DNA of 25,654 nt, from contig JADKFD010000007.1 of assembly GCA_016717705.1 (NCBI GenBank), positions 1 through 25,654 of the forward strand. The letters run 5' to 3'. Below, piece by piece: positions 14,819 to 23,866 of this stretch. Every line of letters starts with the position of its first letter. Position 1 is the first letter of the stretch. The notes beneath the pieces were generated by a model. It did no database searches. It was not told the origin of the DNA and worked only from the letters and a program-made list of their open reading frames with translations. A program made the position numbers and the translations under genes. The stretch is from Rhodanobacteraceae bacterium (GTDB taxonomy: Bacteria; Pseudomonadota; Gammaproteobacteria; Xanthomonadales; SZUA-5).

Positions 14819-15901
14819 ATGAGCCTATCGCATCAATTGATCTGCGCTGGCGCTCTGGCGCTGTTCGCTGCTCCGCTGGCAGCGCAGGATGCGACTGCGG
14901 ACGAGCAGGCCAGCGCGGCCATCGACTGGTACGGCGACCTGCGCCTGCGCGCCGAAAACACCTCGGACATTCCCGCCCGGCCCGACGACATCGAACGCGT
15001 GCGTTCGTCGGTGCGCGCGGGTGGCCGCTATACCACCGACAGTGGCTGGGAGTTCGCTGCGGCGGTCAAGCTGGCCGCCGGCAGCGACGACAACGACGAC
15101 AACCGGCGCAACAACGACAACGAAGAATCCGACGGCGCCGCTTTCGACGAGTGGTATGCGGCGTACACCTTCGGCCAGGGCAATGGACAGGTGCAACTGG
15201 GCAAGGGGCGCATGCCGCTGGCGCTGTCGCCGCTGACCTGGGACCGCGATCTGCGGCCGGTGGGTGCCAGTCTCGACTATTCGGCGGCGGTGCGTGATTT
15301 CGACGTGCTGCATTTCACCGCGGGCTATTTCGCCGGTGACCACCTGTACGGGGACGAATCGCGCATCGGCGCGCTGCAGATAGGCTACGGCTGGATGGAG
15401 GGTGCGGAGACCGGCTTCAGCGGCTTCCTCAGCTACCTCGATTTCACCGACATCGATGTGCTCGCCCGCGAGGGCCTCGGGCGTACCAATCGACGCGTCG
15501 CCGGCAAATACGTCAGCGACTATCAGTTGCTCGATCTGCAATTCGTCGGCCGCACCCAGGTCTTCGATGCGCCGCTGGTGGGGCGCCTGGATCTGGTGCG
15601 CAACCTCGGCGCCGACGATTTGCGCGACGGGGCGCGTTTCAGCCTGATCTGGGGCAACGCCGACGATCTCGGCGGCTGGGAGCTGGGCTATGCGTACCAG
15701 CGTGCCCAGCGCGACGCCGTGCTGGCGGCCTTTGCCGAGGACGACTGGTGGTTCCACACCTTTGCGCGCGGCTACATGCCCTGGGTCGCCTACGGCATCA
15801 ACCAGACCTGGACCGTCCAGGCCACCGGTTTCTTCGAGCGTCGCGACGGCGTTGACGAGTACACCGAGCGATTGCTGCTCGACCTGCGCTCACGCTGGTA
15901 G
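14819..15901 (+). CDS. outer-membrane beta-barrel protein (putative porin)
   Basis: ATG 14819 follows AAGGGGA (14804-14810), which overlaps the kinase stop, so the two are tightly coupled. The 360-residue product has a signal peptide (LICAGALALFAAPLAAQ, cut near residue 22). It then shows alternating amphipathic strands: AIDWYGDLRLRAENT, SGWEFAAAVKLAAG, ALQIGYGWMEGAETGFSGFL, GWELGYAYQRAQ, WTVQATGFFERRDG. The last residues, LLLDLRSRW, end in an aromatic as expected for BAM-recognised barrels. An Asp/Asn-rich loop (GSDDNDDNRRNNDNEESDG) near residues 83-103 probably faces outward and could bind cations. The pattern fits alginate-export or Porin_5-type 14-18-stranded barrels; substrate is unknown. 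Its position inside a kinase/FHA operon is unusual. Confidence 0.83.
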   Translation: MSLSHQLICAGALALFAAPLAAQDATADEQASAAIDWYGDLRLRAENTSDIPARPDDIERVRSSVRAGGRYTTDSGWEFAAAVKLAAGSDDNDDNRRNNDNEESDGAAFDEWYAAYTFGQGNGQVQLGKGRMPLALSPLTWDRDLRPVGASLDYSAAVRDFDVLHFTAGYFAGDHLYGDESRIGALQIGYGWMEGAETGFSGFLSYLDFTDIDVLAREGLGRTNRRVAGKYVSDYQLLDLQFVGRTQVFDAPLVGRLDLVRNLGADDLRDGARFSLIWGNADDLGGWELGYAYQRAQRDAVLAAFAEDDWWFHTFARGYMPWVAYGINQTWTVQATGFFERRDGVDEYTERLLLDLRSRW

Positions 15902-15941
15902 TCTTGCGCGCGCTCCCCCAACCGACTCGCGATCACGCCCG

Positions 15942-16787
15942 ATGAAGATCAGCTTCCCCGGCGGTGAAAGACAAGACTTCCTGGCTGGGGAGGGTACGCT
16001 GCGGGTGGGCTCTGCGCCGGACAACGACATCGTGCTGCCGGCATCCAAGCAGGTACTGCCGCAACACCTCGAATTGCATTTCGACCAGCGCCGCGGGCTC
16101 ACGCTGAGCGTGGTCGACGCCAGCGCCGTGGTCCACGTCAACGGACGTCCGGTGCGCGAAAAAGCCATCCTGCGGCTGGGTGACATGGTCGGCGTCGGCA
16201 GCGTGCGTCTGGTCATCCGTCCGGATGCCGATCGCGTCGAGAAACCACCCAAGGCACTGCCCGAGAACGAAACCCGCCAGCGCTTCACGCCGCCGCGCGT
16301 GGTGTTGCGTGGCGTGTCTGGCGGCTATTTCGGCAAGGTGATACCGCTGCGCTCGAAGACCGTGATCGGCCGTGGCAGCGATTGCGATCTGGTGCTCAAC
16401 GAATCCGAGATGAGCCGCCGCCACGCACTGATCGAGAACACCCAGGAGGGCTTGTTCCTGCGCGATCTGGGTTCGGTCAACGGCACCTTCGTCAACGGTA
16501 CTTCGGTGCGCGACACGGTGCTCAAGCCGGGCGATCAACTGGCGTTCGACCAGAACCGATTTCTGATCGAAGCCCCGGGCTACCTGGTGATGGCGCCGGG
16601 CGACCAGGCGGTGCACACCGGCGTGATCACCCAGGTGCAAAGGCCGCTGAACCTGCAGCCTCCGGGCGCCACGCCGACCAGTGAAAGCGAAAACAGCGCG
16701 GTCGACTGGATCATCATGACCGCCGCCGTGGTCACCCTGCTGGCGTTGGCGGTGCTGGTGTATCTGGAGTTCGGGCGCAGCGGCTGA
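15942..16787 (+). CDS. tail-anchored protein with two FHA domains
   Basis: This is a 281-residue protein from ATG 15942, 40 bases after the porin-like gene. FHA domains bind phosphothreonine peptides. The N-terminal one (~1-95) is divergent (GSAPDNDIVLPASKQVLPQH). The second (~120-215) is canonical: GRGSDCD (143-149), SRRH (158-161) and LGSVNGTFVNG (176-186), with the Gly, Arg, Ser, His and Asn of the phospho-peptide site. Residues ~216-255 are a Pro/Gln-rich linker. Residues ~256-275 form one hydrophobic helix ending LEFGRSG, so the protein is tail-anchored with both FHA domains in the cytoplasm. It is the last gene of the unit with the receptor kinase and the natural candidate substrate or reader for it (inference). 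Confidence 0.93.
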   Translation: MKISFPGGERQDFLAGEGTLRVGSAPDNDIVLPASKQVLPQHLELHFDQRRGLTLSVVDASAVVHVNGRPVREKAILRLGDMVGVGSVRLVIRPDADRVEKPPKALPENETRQRFTPPRVVLRGVSGGYFGKVIPLRSKTVIGRGSDCDLVLNESEMSRRHALIENTQEGLFLRDLGSVNGTFVNGTSVRDTVLKPGDQLAFDQNRFLIEAPGYLVMAPGDQAVHTGVITQVQRPLNLQPPGATPTSESENSAVDWIIMTAAVVTLLALAVLVYLEFGRSG

Positions 16788-16843
16788 GCCAGCCCGGTTT
16801 TCGGTTTCAGATTTCAGTTTTGGGATTTGCGCGCATGGCTCGA

Positions 16844-16944
16844 TCGCGCGCGAGCGCGCTCCTACAAATCTTGCGTAGACCCTCGGCAAACTTGTAGGAG
16901 CGCGCTTGCGCGCGATGCTTTTGTAGGAGCGCGCTCGCGCGCGA
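16844..16944. repeat. REP cluster (three palindromes)
   Basis: Three 23-base REP palindromes occur between the FHA and the monooxygenase-fold genes. One is inverted (16844-16866) and two are direct (16893-16915; 16922-16944). The core is TGTAGGAGCGCGC followed by TTGCGCGCGA or TCGCGCGCGA. The first two face each other across a 26-base spacer (TCTTGCGTAGACCCTCGGCA and flanks), which recurs nearly unchanged at 20415-20439. They lie downstream of the FHA stop and upstream (3') of the minus-strand gene's stop, a usual REP position. Confidence 0.85.
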
Positions 16945-16963
16945 CTGCTTCGATCGGACCCAC

Positions 16964-17254
16964 TCACGGCTGCCGATACTCCCGCAACACCTGCGCGATC
17001 TGCACCTCATAGGCCTCGTACCAGCGTTGACGACCAAGTCGCTGCGCGACCAGATGCTCGGCATCCGCCTTCCAGTTGCGGATACTGTCGAGATCGGGCC
17101 AGTACGACAGCGCAATCTCGGCTTCACCCTCGGTGACCGCATGGAAGGCCAGACAACCGAACTGTTCCAGTGCCCGGCCGCGCAGTTGCGCGGCCATGCT
17201 TGCGTATTCCGGGTCGAGTTGACGCACCCTGGCCCTGAAGATGACCACGTACAT
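16964..17254 (-). CDS. antibiotic-biosynthesis-monooxygenase (ABM) fold protein
   Basis: The 96-residue protein starts MYVVIFRARVRQLDPEY at ATG 17254, with a near-perfect GGGAGGT 7-8 bases upstream. The open frame continues far upstream through the GNAT gene, but that is antisense. The dimeric ferredoxin-like ABM pattern is visible: a first strand YVVIFRARV, a helix with M-x-x-L, the strand AFHAVTEGEAEIALSYW, and a second helix WKADAEHLVAQRLGR. Members are small quinol or heme-degrading monooxygenases or uncharacterised stress proteins; I cannot choose among them. It is divergent from the GNAT gene with a 29-base gap. Confidence 0.87.
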   Translation of the reverse strand: MYVVIFRARVRQLDPEYASMAAQLRGRALEQFGCLAFHAVTEGEAEIALSYWPDLDSIRNWKADAEHLVAQRLGRQRWYEAYEVQIAQVLREYRQP

Positions 17255-17283
17255 GCTGTGACCTCCCGTCCAATCGAGTGCGG

Positions 17284-18147
17284 ATGATCGCCAACATGAG
17301 CGCCTTGCGCATCCTCGGCGCAGACGATGCCGATGCCTTTCCCGCCTACTGCCGCTTCGTGCGCGCGGTGTTTCCGCGTGCCGGCTTCGAACGCTGGATC
17401 GACTGGGGTGAATGGGACGACAGTTATCGCGCTTTCGCCCTGTTCGACGGCGAGCGCATCGTCGCCAACGCCGCGTTGACGCGCATGCGCCTCTTGCTCG
17501 ACGGCAACGAATGCCGCGCCTGGCAATTCGGCGCAGTTGGCGTGTTGCCGGAATGCCGCGGGCGCGGGTATGCGGGTCAGGTGATGGCGGCGGCGCTGGC
17601 GGCCTGTGGCGACGACCCGGTGCTGCTCTTCGCCAATCCCAAAGTCGTCCAGTTCTACCCGCGCTTTGGCTTCCGGGCGCAGTCCGAAGCGCTTTTCGGC
17701 GTTGACTTCGCCTGTGCCCCGGGGACGCCGGCTGCCTCGCTCGATCCGGAGCAGCCAAAGACGCGCGCACTGATCCGGGAACTGGCCTGCGCCTGGCCGA
17801 CCAGCTTGCGTTTCGCTGCACGCGGTCACGGCCGGATCATCAGCTGGTATCTCGCCAACGGCTTTGCCGCGGCACCGAAGCAGGTGGACGCCGACACCCT
17901 GGTCTTCTGCCATGTCGACGAGGATTGCCTGCACATCGACGCGATCCTGGCGCGACAGCCTTTCGATCTGGCGGCGGTCATTCCGTCGCTGATCGACCGA
18001 CCGATCCGCCAGATACGCTTCGGATTCACGCCGGATGTCTGCTGGCCCGATGCGCCGACTATCGGGACTGATCCCGACGCACATCTTTTCGTGCGTGGCC
18101 TGCAACCGCCATCAGCGCACAAGTTTCCGTGCTTCGCGCAAACCTGA
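17284..18147 (+). CDS. GNAT-family N-acetyltransferase
   Basis: The coenzyme A-binding motif of GNAT enzymes is clear: VGVLPECRGRGYAGQVMAAA (V-x-P-x-x-R-G-x-G-x-A), preceded by the strand NECRAWQFGAVGV and followed by FYPRFGF (F-Y-x-x-x-G-F). The 287-residue length exceeds a single GNAT domain. The C-terminal ~120 residues (RALIRELACAWPTSLRFAAR onward) could be a second, degenerate acetyltransferase or lid domain, as in Eis-like proteins. Start options are GTG 17278, ATG 17284 and ATG 17296. I use ATG 17284; none has a strong Shine-Dalgarno. It converges on the degenerate GGDEF gene with a 4-base gap. Acceptor substrate unknown. Confidence 0.85.
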   Translation: MIANMSALRILGADDADAFPAYCRFVRAVFPRAGFERWIDWGEWDDSYRAFALFDGERIVANAALTRMRLLLDGNECRAWQFGAVGVLPECRGRGYAGQVMAAALAACGDDPVLLFANPKVVQFYPRFGFRAQSEALFGVDFACAPGTPAASLDPEQPKTRALIRELACAWPTSLRFAARGHGRIISWYLANGFAAAPKQVDADTLVFCHVDEDCLHIDAILARQPFDLAAVIPSLIDRPIRQIRFGFTPDVCWPDAPTIGTDPDAHLFVRGLQPPSAHKFPCFAQT

Positions 18148-18151
18148 TCGG

Positions 18152-18757
18152 CTAGACCGTGACGTCGGCAAAAATCCGCCGGCTGCCGCCTTCGAGCTTG
18201 GCGCGGAGCATGGCTCGATGTGCGCGGCGCAGCGGGTGTTCGGCTTCCAGTTGCGCGCCGCTGGCGGTCGCAATGCCGATGCTGGCGCCGCGCGTCGAAG
18301 CGCGCGAGCCCGAGGGAAAGGGCTGCTGCAGTGCCAGCAACAAGCGGTCGGCGAGGCGATGCGCGGCGAACGGGCCGTCCATGAACTCGGCCACGATCAG
18401 GCAGACGTCGCCGTTCAGGCGTGCGACCAGGTCACTGCGCCGCGCGCAGCGGCGCAGGTGCTCGGCGATCTGGTGCAGTAACTGGTCGTCATCGGCGACT
18501 GCGCCGGTCGCTGCTGCATGCTTGAATTCGCCGAGGTCGATACACAGCACCGACAGCATCGCCGCGTGCGAGCGCGCCCGCGTCATCGCCAGTTCCATGC
18601 GCGCGGTCACTTCATCGGCGGTTGCCAGCGATGCGAGCAGATCCAGGCCCGCGGCTTCCAACCCTTGCGTGTTCAGCACGATGCTGTTGACCCCAATGCA
18701 ACTGGTGAAGGGCGCGGAGCATAGCAATGCGCGCGACTGTGAACACGACGTCACCAC
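18152..18757 (-). CDS. degenerate GGDEF-domain protein
   Basis: The body matches a GGDEF domain: ARMELAMTRARSHAAMLSVL, then CIDLGEFKHAA (normally DLD-x-FK), LLHQIAEHLRRCARRSDLVA, and RLNGDVCLIVAEF where GGDEF should be. With NGDVC in place of GGDEF, diguanylate cyclase activity is very unlikely. A GTP-binding or structural role remains possible. The open frame reaches 18871 but would then overlap the divergent secreted-protein start at 18810. I use GTG 18757, which leaves 52 bases for promoters; GTG 18679 is another option and no start has a good ribosome-binding site. The N-terminal ~50 residues are not a recognisable domain, so the gene may be truncated at its 5' end. Confidence 0.7.
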   Translation of the reverse strand: MVTSCSQSRALLCSAPFTSCIGVNSIVLNTQGLEAAGLDLLASLATADEVTARMELAMTRARSHAAMLSVLCIDLGEFKHAAATGAVADDDQLLHQIAEHLRRCARRSDLVARLNGDVCLIVAEFMDGPFAAHRLADRLLLALQQPFPSGSRASTRGASIGIATASGAQLEAEHPLRRAHRAMLRAKLEGGSRRIFADVTV

Positions 18758-18809
18758 GATCTGCGCAGCGTCGTTAAGATGTTGCAAGCAATCCTGGGGA
18801 AATGCAGCG

Positions 18810-20384
18810 ATGCGGATCACTGTTTCCATGGTCTTGTTGGCAATGCCGGCGTTGGCTGCGGCGCAGTTCAATCCGCCGGTGCAGCAGTGGGCCTACGGCG
18901 GATGCAGTCCATCCACGTGCCAGACCGGCTGGTATAGCGGCCCGGCGGTGGCCGACATCGACAACGACAACGCGCTGGAAATTGTCTGGGGCAGCTATGA
19001 CGTGGTCGCGCTGAGCATCAGCGGCAGCGTCGATTGGCGCGGCAGCAACGGCCAGCGCGTGTGGCCGGCGATCGCCGTCGCGGATTTCGATGTGGCCTCG
19101 GCGGGCCTGGAGAGCGCGGTCGGTCGTGGCGGCAATCAGCTGACCTTGTACAGCGCCAGCGGCGCCGTCCTGTGGACGCGCAGCCCCTTTGCTGGCGGTG
19201 AGGTGCGCAGCCTCGCGGCGGCTGACATCGACGGCAACGGCGATCTGGAGATCGTCGTCGGGAGGGCCTCCAGCGGCGGCACCTTGCAGGTCAGCGTTTA
19301 CGAACACGACGGTACGCTGCGCCCTGGTTGGCCGGCACGCCGCGCTGGCGAACCCGGCAATGGCGCCGGCATGTACAACGAGAACCTGGCCATTGGCGAT
19401 CTTGATGGCGACGGCCAGAGCGAGATTTACGCGCCGACCGACACCCACTACATCACGGCATTGCACCCCAATGGTGACCAGTTGCTGGCCAGCACCGCCT
19501 ATGGCTTGAGCGGCGGGTTGCCCAAGACCTGGTCGCAGGTCGGCGTGCACGTCGACCAGGCCGCCGATCTGCAGGGCTTTGCCGATTGCGGCACACAGCA
19601 TCGGCCGAACTTCGCCAATGCGGCGCCGGCGATCGCCGACATGGATGGCAATGGCACGCTGGAGCTGATCGTTCCCGGTGATGTCTACAACTGCGCCATC
19701 GGCGATCCCGCGGGAGACCTCTACTACCTGCCGTGGATTCTGAAACGCAATCGCACGCGTTGGAGCAATGCCAGCGTCGACTGGACCGTCATCCCGGCAC
19801 CTGGACAGAGTGGCGCGCCGTTGATCCAGGGCCAGTTCGCGACCATCGAGGACGCCGTGGTCAACGCGGTCCCGGCCGATCTCGACGGCGACGGTCAGCG
19901 CGAGATCCTGATGCAGAGCTACGACGGCAAGCTGCACGCTTGGTGGCTGGACAAGACCGAGAAGCACAGCTGGCCGTATGTGATCCCCGGAACCGGGTTC
20001 CGCTTCGGGGCCGAGCCGGCGGTGGCCGATCTTGACGGGGACGGCCACGCCGAAGTGATCTTCACCACCTGGCCGCAAAAGGGCGGCAATGCGGTCGGCA
20101 AGCTCATCATCCTCAGCTACCAGGGCGTGCTGCTGACCTCCGTCGACCTGCCCGCGCCGCGCGGCGGCAACTGGAACGGAGGATTGGCCGCGCCGACGCT
20201 GGTGCAACTGGACGCCGATCCGAACTGGGAAGCGGTGATCGGCACCAGCCAGTCCGGCGTGGTCGTCTACGAATTGCAGGGATCGGCCAACACCCGCCTG
20301 CGCTGGGGGACTTCGCGCGGCAGTTTGTTGCGCAACGGGCAGCCGGCGAGCACCGATGCGGTGTTTCGCAATGGCTTCGAGTGA
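18810..20384 (+). CDS. secreted FG-GAP/VCBS-type repeat protein with GFE C-terminal tail
   Basis: ATG 18810 follows GGGGA (18797-18801). Residues 1-18 are a signal peptide (MRITVSMVLLAMPALAAA, then QFNPP). The 524-residue protein carries at least six FG-GAP/VCBS-like blades, each with a Ca-binding D-x-D-x-D-G loop and a following strand: ADIDNDNALEIVWG, ADIDGNGDLEIVVG, GDLDGDGQSEIYAP, ADMDGNGTLELIVPG, ADLDGDGQREILMQ and ADLDGDGHAEVIFT. This predicts a calcium-stabilised beta-propeller in the envelope or outside the cell, as in integrin-like and polysaccharide-binding proteins. It ends VFRNGFE, a tail also traceable (out of frame) in the P-domain protein near 1640. A composite REP lies just downstream of the stop. 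Confidence 0.88.
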   Translation: MRITVSMVLLAMPALAAAQFNPPVQQWAYGGCSPSTCQTGWYSGPAVADIDNDNALEIVWGSYDVVALSISGSVDWRGSNGQRVWPAIAVADFDVASAGLESAVGRGGNQLTLYSASGAVLWTRSPFAGGEVRSLAAADIDGNGDLEIVVGRASSGGTLQVSVYEHDGTLRPGWPARRAGEPGNGAGMYNENLAIGDLDGDGQSEIYAPTDTHYITALHPNGDQLLASTAYGLSGGLPKTWSQVGVHVDQAADLQGFADCGTQHRPNFANAAPAIADMDGNGTLELIVPGDVYNCAIGDPAGDLYYLPWILKRNRTRWSNASVDWTVIPAPGQSGAPLIQGQFATIEDAVVNAVPADLDGDGQREILMQSYDGKLHAWWLDKTEKHSWPYVIPGTGFRFGAEPAVADLDGDGHAEVIFTTWPQKGGNAVGKLIILSYQGVLLTSVDLPAPRGGNWNGGLAAPTLVQLDADPNWEAVIGTSQSGVVVYELQGSANTRLRWGTSRGSLLRNGQPASTDAVFRNGFE

Positions 20385-20391
20385 AAGGCGA

Positions 20392-20462
20392 TCGCGCGCA
20401 AGCGCGCTCCTGCAATCTTGCGTGGACTCTCGGCGAGCTTGTAGGAGCGCGCTTGCGCGCGA
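20392..20462. repeat. composite REP (inverted pair with conserved spacer)
   Basis: An inverted copy (20392-20414) and a direct copy (20440-20462) face each other across a spacer reading ATCTTGCGTGGACTCTCGGC and five further bases. The same two-copies-plus-spacer arrangement occurs at 16844-16915, differing at only a few positions. It starts 8 bases after the preceding stop. Confidence 0.85.
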
Positions 20463-20527
20463 TGCAGTCGACGGCCACCTGCAACTCATCTATCTTGCAA
20501 TTACCTTGATTAACAAACGGCACTGGC

Positions 20528-21472
<945 letters not shown>

Positions 21473-21482
21473 TCGGCGCTGT

Positions 21483-21506
21483 TGTGGGAGCGGGTTTATC
21501 CCGCGA
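21483..21506 (+). repeat. REP-like palindrome of a second type
   Basis: TGTGGGAGCGGGTTTATCCC plus GCGA carries a GCGGG / CCCGC stem and a GTGGGAGCGG start. It is related to, but distinct from, the GTAGGAGCGCGC elements. It lies between the convergent 20528-21472 and E1 genes. A further small inverted repeat, TCACCGG (21549-21584 region) / CCGGTGA, follows it. Confidence 0.6.
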
Positions 21507-21613
21507 GCTTTCCGGCTTTCGAGCCCAACGGTAGCCCGATGTATGCGCGTCAGCGCATTCACCGGGTACTTGCCGCAAGTTCCTGCCGGTGAATCGCTGC
21601 GCGACACACCGGC

Positions 21614-23866
21614 CTACAGGGACAGCAAGGCCTCGGCAGCCGCCTTGATCGTCGCATCCGACGGCAGTACCAGATTGGCCGCACCCGCCAGCGGCGTGTA
21701 GGTGTCGCTGCCGCACACTCGCGCGATCGGCTTGCCGCCGCAGCCGCCTTCGATGAGCGCGGTGATCACGCCTTCGCCAGGCCCGGCGCTCTTGCGGCCT
21801 TCGTCGACGACCAGGATGCGCGCGCACTGGCGGCCGTGGGCGGCGATCGCCGCGTCGTTCAGCGGCTGCAGCCAGCGCAGATCCATCACCCGCGTCCTGA
21901 TGCCGCGTTCTTGCTGCAGCTGACGCGCCACACGCAAGCTCATCGGCATCGCGTTGCCGTAGCTGATGATCAGCAAGTCGCTGTGTTCGGGTTCGTAGAT
22001 GCGCGGCTCGCCGAGCGCGATCGCCTGATCCGGGGCGGGGTAGGCGAAGGACCACTGGCCGTCGCCGGCCTCGTGCAGATCCTTGGTCATGTACAGCGCG
22101 ATCGGCTCCAGGAACACCGACACGCGGCCGTCGACCTTCGACAGCGCCATCAGCGTGCGCAGCATCATCGCGGCGTCGTCGCCGCGGCTGGGGCAGGCCA
22201 CCGTCAGGCCCGGGATGTCGCGCAGCGCGGCCATCGAATTGTCGTTGTGGAAATGCCCGCCGAAGCCCTTCTGGTAACCGAGGCCGGCGATGCGGATCAC
22301 CATCGGGTTCTGGTACTGGTTGTTGCTGAAGAACTGCAGCGAGGCGGCTTCGCCGCGGATCTGGTCGCAGGCGTTGTGGTAGTAGGCCAGGTACTGGATC
22401 TCCGGGATCGGCAACATCCCTAAGTTCGCCAGACCCTGCGCCAGTCCCAGGATGGTGGTCTCGTCGAGCAGCGTGTTGAACACGCGCGCGCCCTTGAACT
22501 TGTTCCACAAGCCCTTGGTGACGGTGTAGACGCCGCCCTTCTGCGCCACGTCCTCGCCGAACAGCAAGGAGTTCGGGTACTTCAGCAGCAGGTCGTGCAG
22601 CGCCTGGTTGATCTGGATGGCCAGATGCTTCGGGGCCTGCGTCTCCGGCAAAGCAGCGCCGAAGATCGCGCTGCGTTGCTCAGCGGAAAGCGTGCGCGTG
22701 GCCTCGGCCATCACCGCGTCGGGCGTGTACGGCGCCAGCGGCTTCATGACGTCGGCCAGATCGGTCAACTTCGGCGTCTGATCGGCAGCCTCGGCGGCAG
22801 CGAAGCAGCGCTTGCGGATGCTCTCGTAGTGCGCGATCAACTCGTCTTGCGTGTAGACGCCGTGCTCCAGCGCCAGGGTGGCCGAACGCAGCAGCGGATC
22901 GAGCGCTTCGCCAGCGAAGATGTCGTCGAAGTTGCGGTATTCGATCTCGAAATCGGTGCCGGCGTGGCCCATCAGGCGCGTGGTGCGCAGGTGCAGGAAG
23001 GTCGGCTTGCGCTCGCGGCGGCAGTAGTCGATGGCCGCGGCGACCTGATCGAAACCTTCGGCCAAGTCGAGGCCGTCGGCGGCGAAATACTTCATGTGCT
23101 GGCGCTGGGCGAAGCTGTGCGCGATCCACCCAGTCGGCGTGCGCACCGAGATGCCGATGCCGTTGTCCTCGCAGACGAACAGTACCGGCGCCTTGATCTG
23201 CTGGTAACCGGCCCACTCGGCGGCGTTGAAGGCGCCCTGCGCGGTGGCGTGATTGGCGCTGGCATCGCCGAAACTGCAGATGACGATGCTGTCGTCGGGA
23301 ATCGGCAAGGGGTGGCCGATGCGCTTGGCCTGGTCGATCGCCATCGCCGTGCCAAAAGCCTTGGGCGGATGGCTGGCGATGGTCGAGGTCTGCGGCAACA
23401 CCCACAAGGGTTTGCTGCCCCACACCTTGTGGCGTCCACCCGACGCCGGATCGAGCTTGCTGGCGGCAAACGACAATGCAGAATCCTGGATCGGATCCAT
23501 GCCCGGCAGCTTGCGGAAGCGCTCGGCCATGAAGCCGCCGGAGCGGTAGTGCAGGAAGGCCGGATCGGTGTGGCGCGTCAGCCGCGCCACCATCGCGTTG
23601 CCTTCGTGGCCGGAGCTGCCGATCGTGTAGAAGACCTTGTTCTGCACCCGCAGCACGCGCGCCATCAGATCCAGATGGCGGCTGATCAGCTGCGACTCGA
23701 ACAGCTCGATGAAGTCGCGCACCGTCAGCGTGGTTCCGGCAGCCAACCGCTCATCGCCGCCGCGTACCCGTGTCCGCGCCGGACCGGCCCATTCGCGCAC
23801 GGTGGACAGGAAGTTCTGATCGACGATTTCGGCGCGATTGAGTTGCTTGCTGCGGGAGAGGGACAT
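21614..23866 (-). CDS. 2-oxoacid dehydrogenase E1, fused alpha and beta subunits
   Basis: A 750-residue thiamine-diphosphate enzyme, E1 of a branched-chain-type 2-oxoacid dehydrogenase complex. It decarboxylates the 2-oxoacid and transfers the acyl group to E2 lipoate. Residues ~45-370 are E1-alpha: IGSSGHEGNAMVARL, the diphosphate motif GDASANHATAQGAFNAAEWA to EDN (~200-230), and RTTRLMGHAGTD. Residues ~430-750 are E1-beta: NSLLFGEDVAQKGGVYTVTK, NTLLDETTILGLAQGLANLG, IPEIQYLAYYHNACDQIRGE, LIISYGNAMPMSLRVARQL and LVVDEGRKSAGPGEGVI. A ~50-residue linker joins them. Separate subunits are the norm for most bacteria, though single-chain versions are known. The start is ATG 23866 (MSLSRSKQLN), with only a weak ribosome-binding site. 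No E2 or E3 gene lies in the window, so the partner must be elsewhere. Branched-chain specificity is likely, not certain. Confidence 0.92.
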   Translation of the reverse strand: MSLSRSKQLNRAEIVDQNFLSTVREWAGPARTRVRGGDERLAAGTTLTVRDFIELFESQLISRHLDLMARVLRVQNKVFYTIGSSGHEGNAMVARLTRHTDPAFLHYRSGGFMAERFRKLPGMDPIQDSALSFAASKLDPASGGRHKVWGSKPLWVLPQTSTIASHPPKAFGTAMAIDQAKRIGHPLPIPDDSIVICSFGDASANHATAQGAFNAAEWAGYQQIKAPVLFVCEDNGIGISVRTPTGWIAHSFAQRQHMKYFAADGLDLAEGFDQVAAAIDYCRRERKPTFLHLRTTRLMGHAGTDFEIEYRNFDDIFAGEALDPLLRSATLALEHGVYTQDELIAHYESIRKRCFAAAEAADQTPKLTDLADVMKPLAPYTPDAVMAEATRTLSAEQRSAIFGAALPETQAPKHLAIQINQALHDLLLKYPNSLLFGEDVAQKGGVYTVTKGLWNKFKGARVFNTLLDETTILGLAQGLANLGMLPIPEIQYLAYYHNACDQIRGEAASLQFFSNNQYQNPMVIRIAGLGYQKGFGGHFHNDNSMAALRDIPGLTVACPSRGDDAAMMLRTLMALSKVDGRVSVFLEPIALYMTKDLHEAGDGQWSFAYPAPDQAIALGEPRIYEPEHSDLLIISYGNAMPMSLRVARQLQQERGIRTRVMDLRWLQPLNDAAIAAHGRQCARILVVDEGRKSAGPGEGVITALIEGGCGGKPIARVCGSDTYTPLAGAANLVLPSDATIKAAAEALLSL

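Noticed and set aside
16844..16944. CRISPR repeats
   Set aside because: Copies are inverted and direct, palindromic and unevenly spaced; they fit REP elements.
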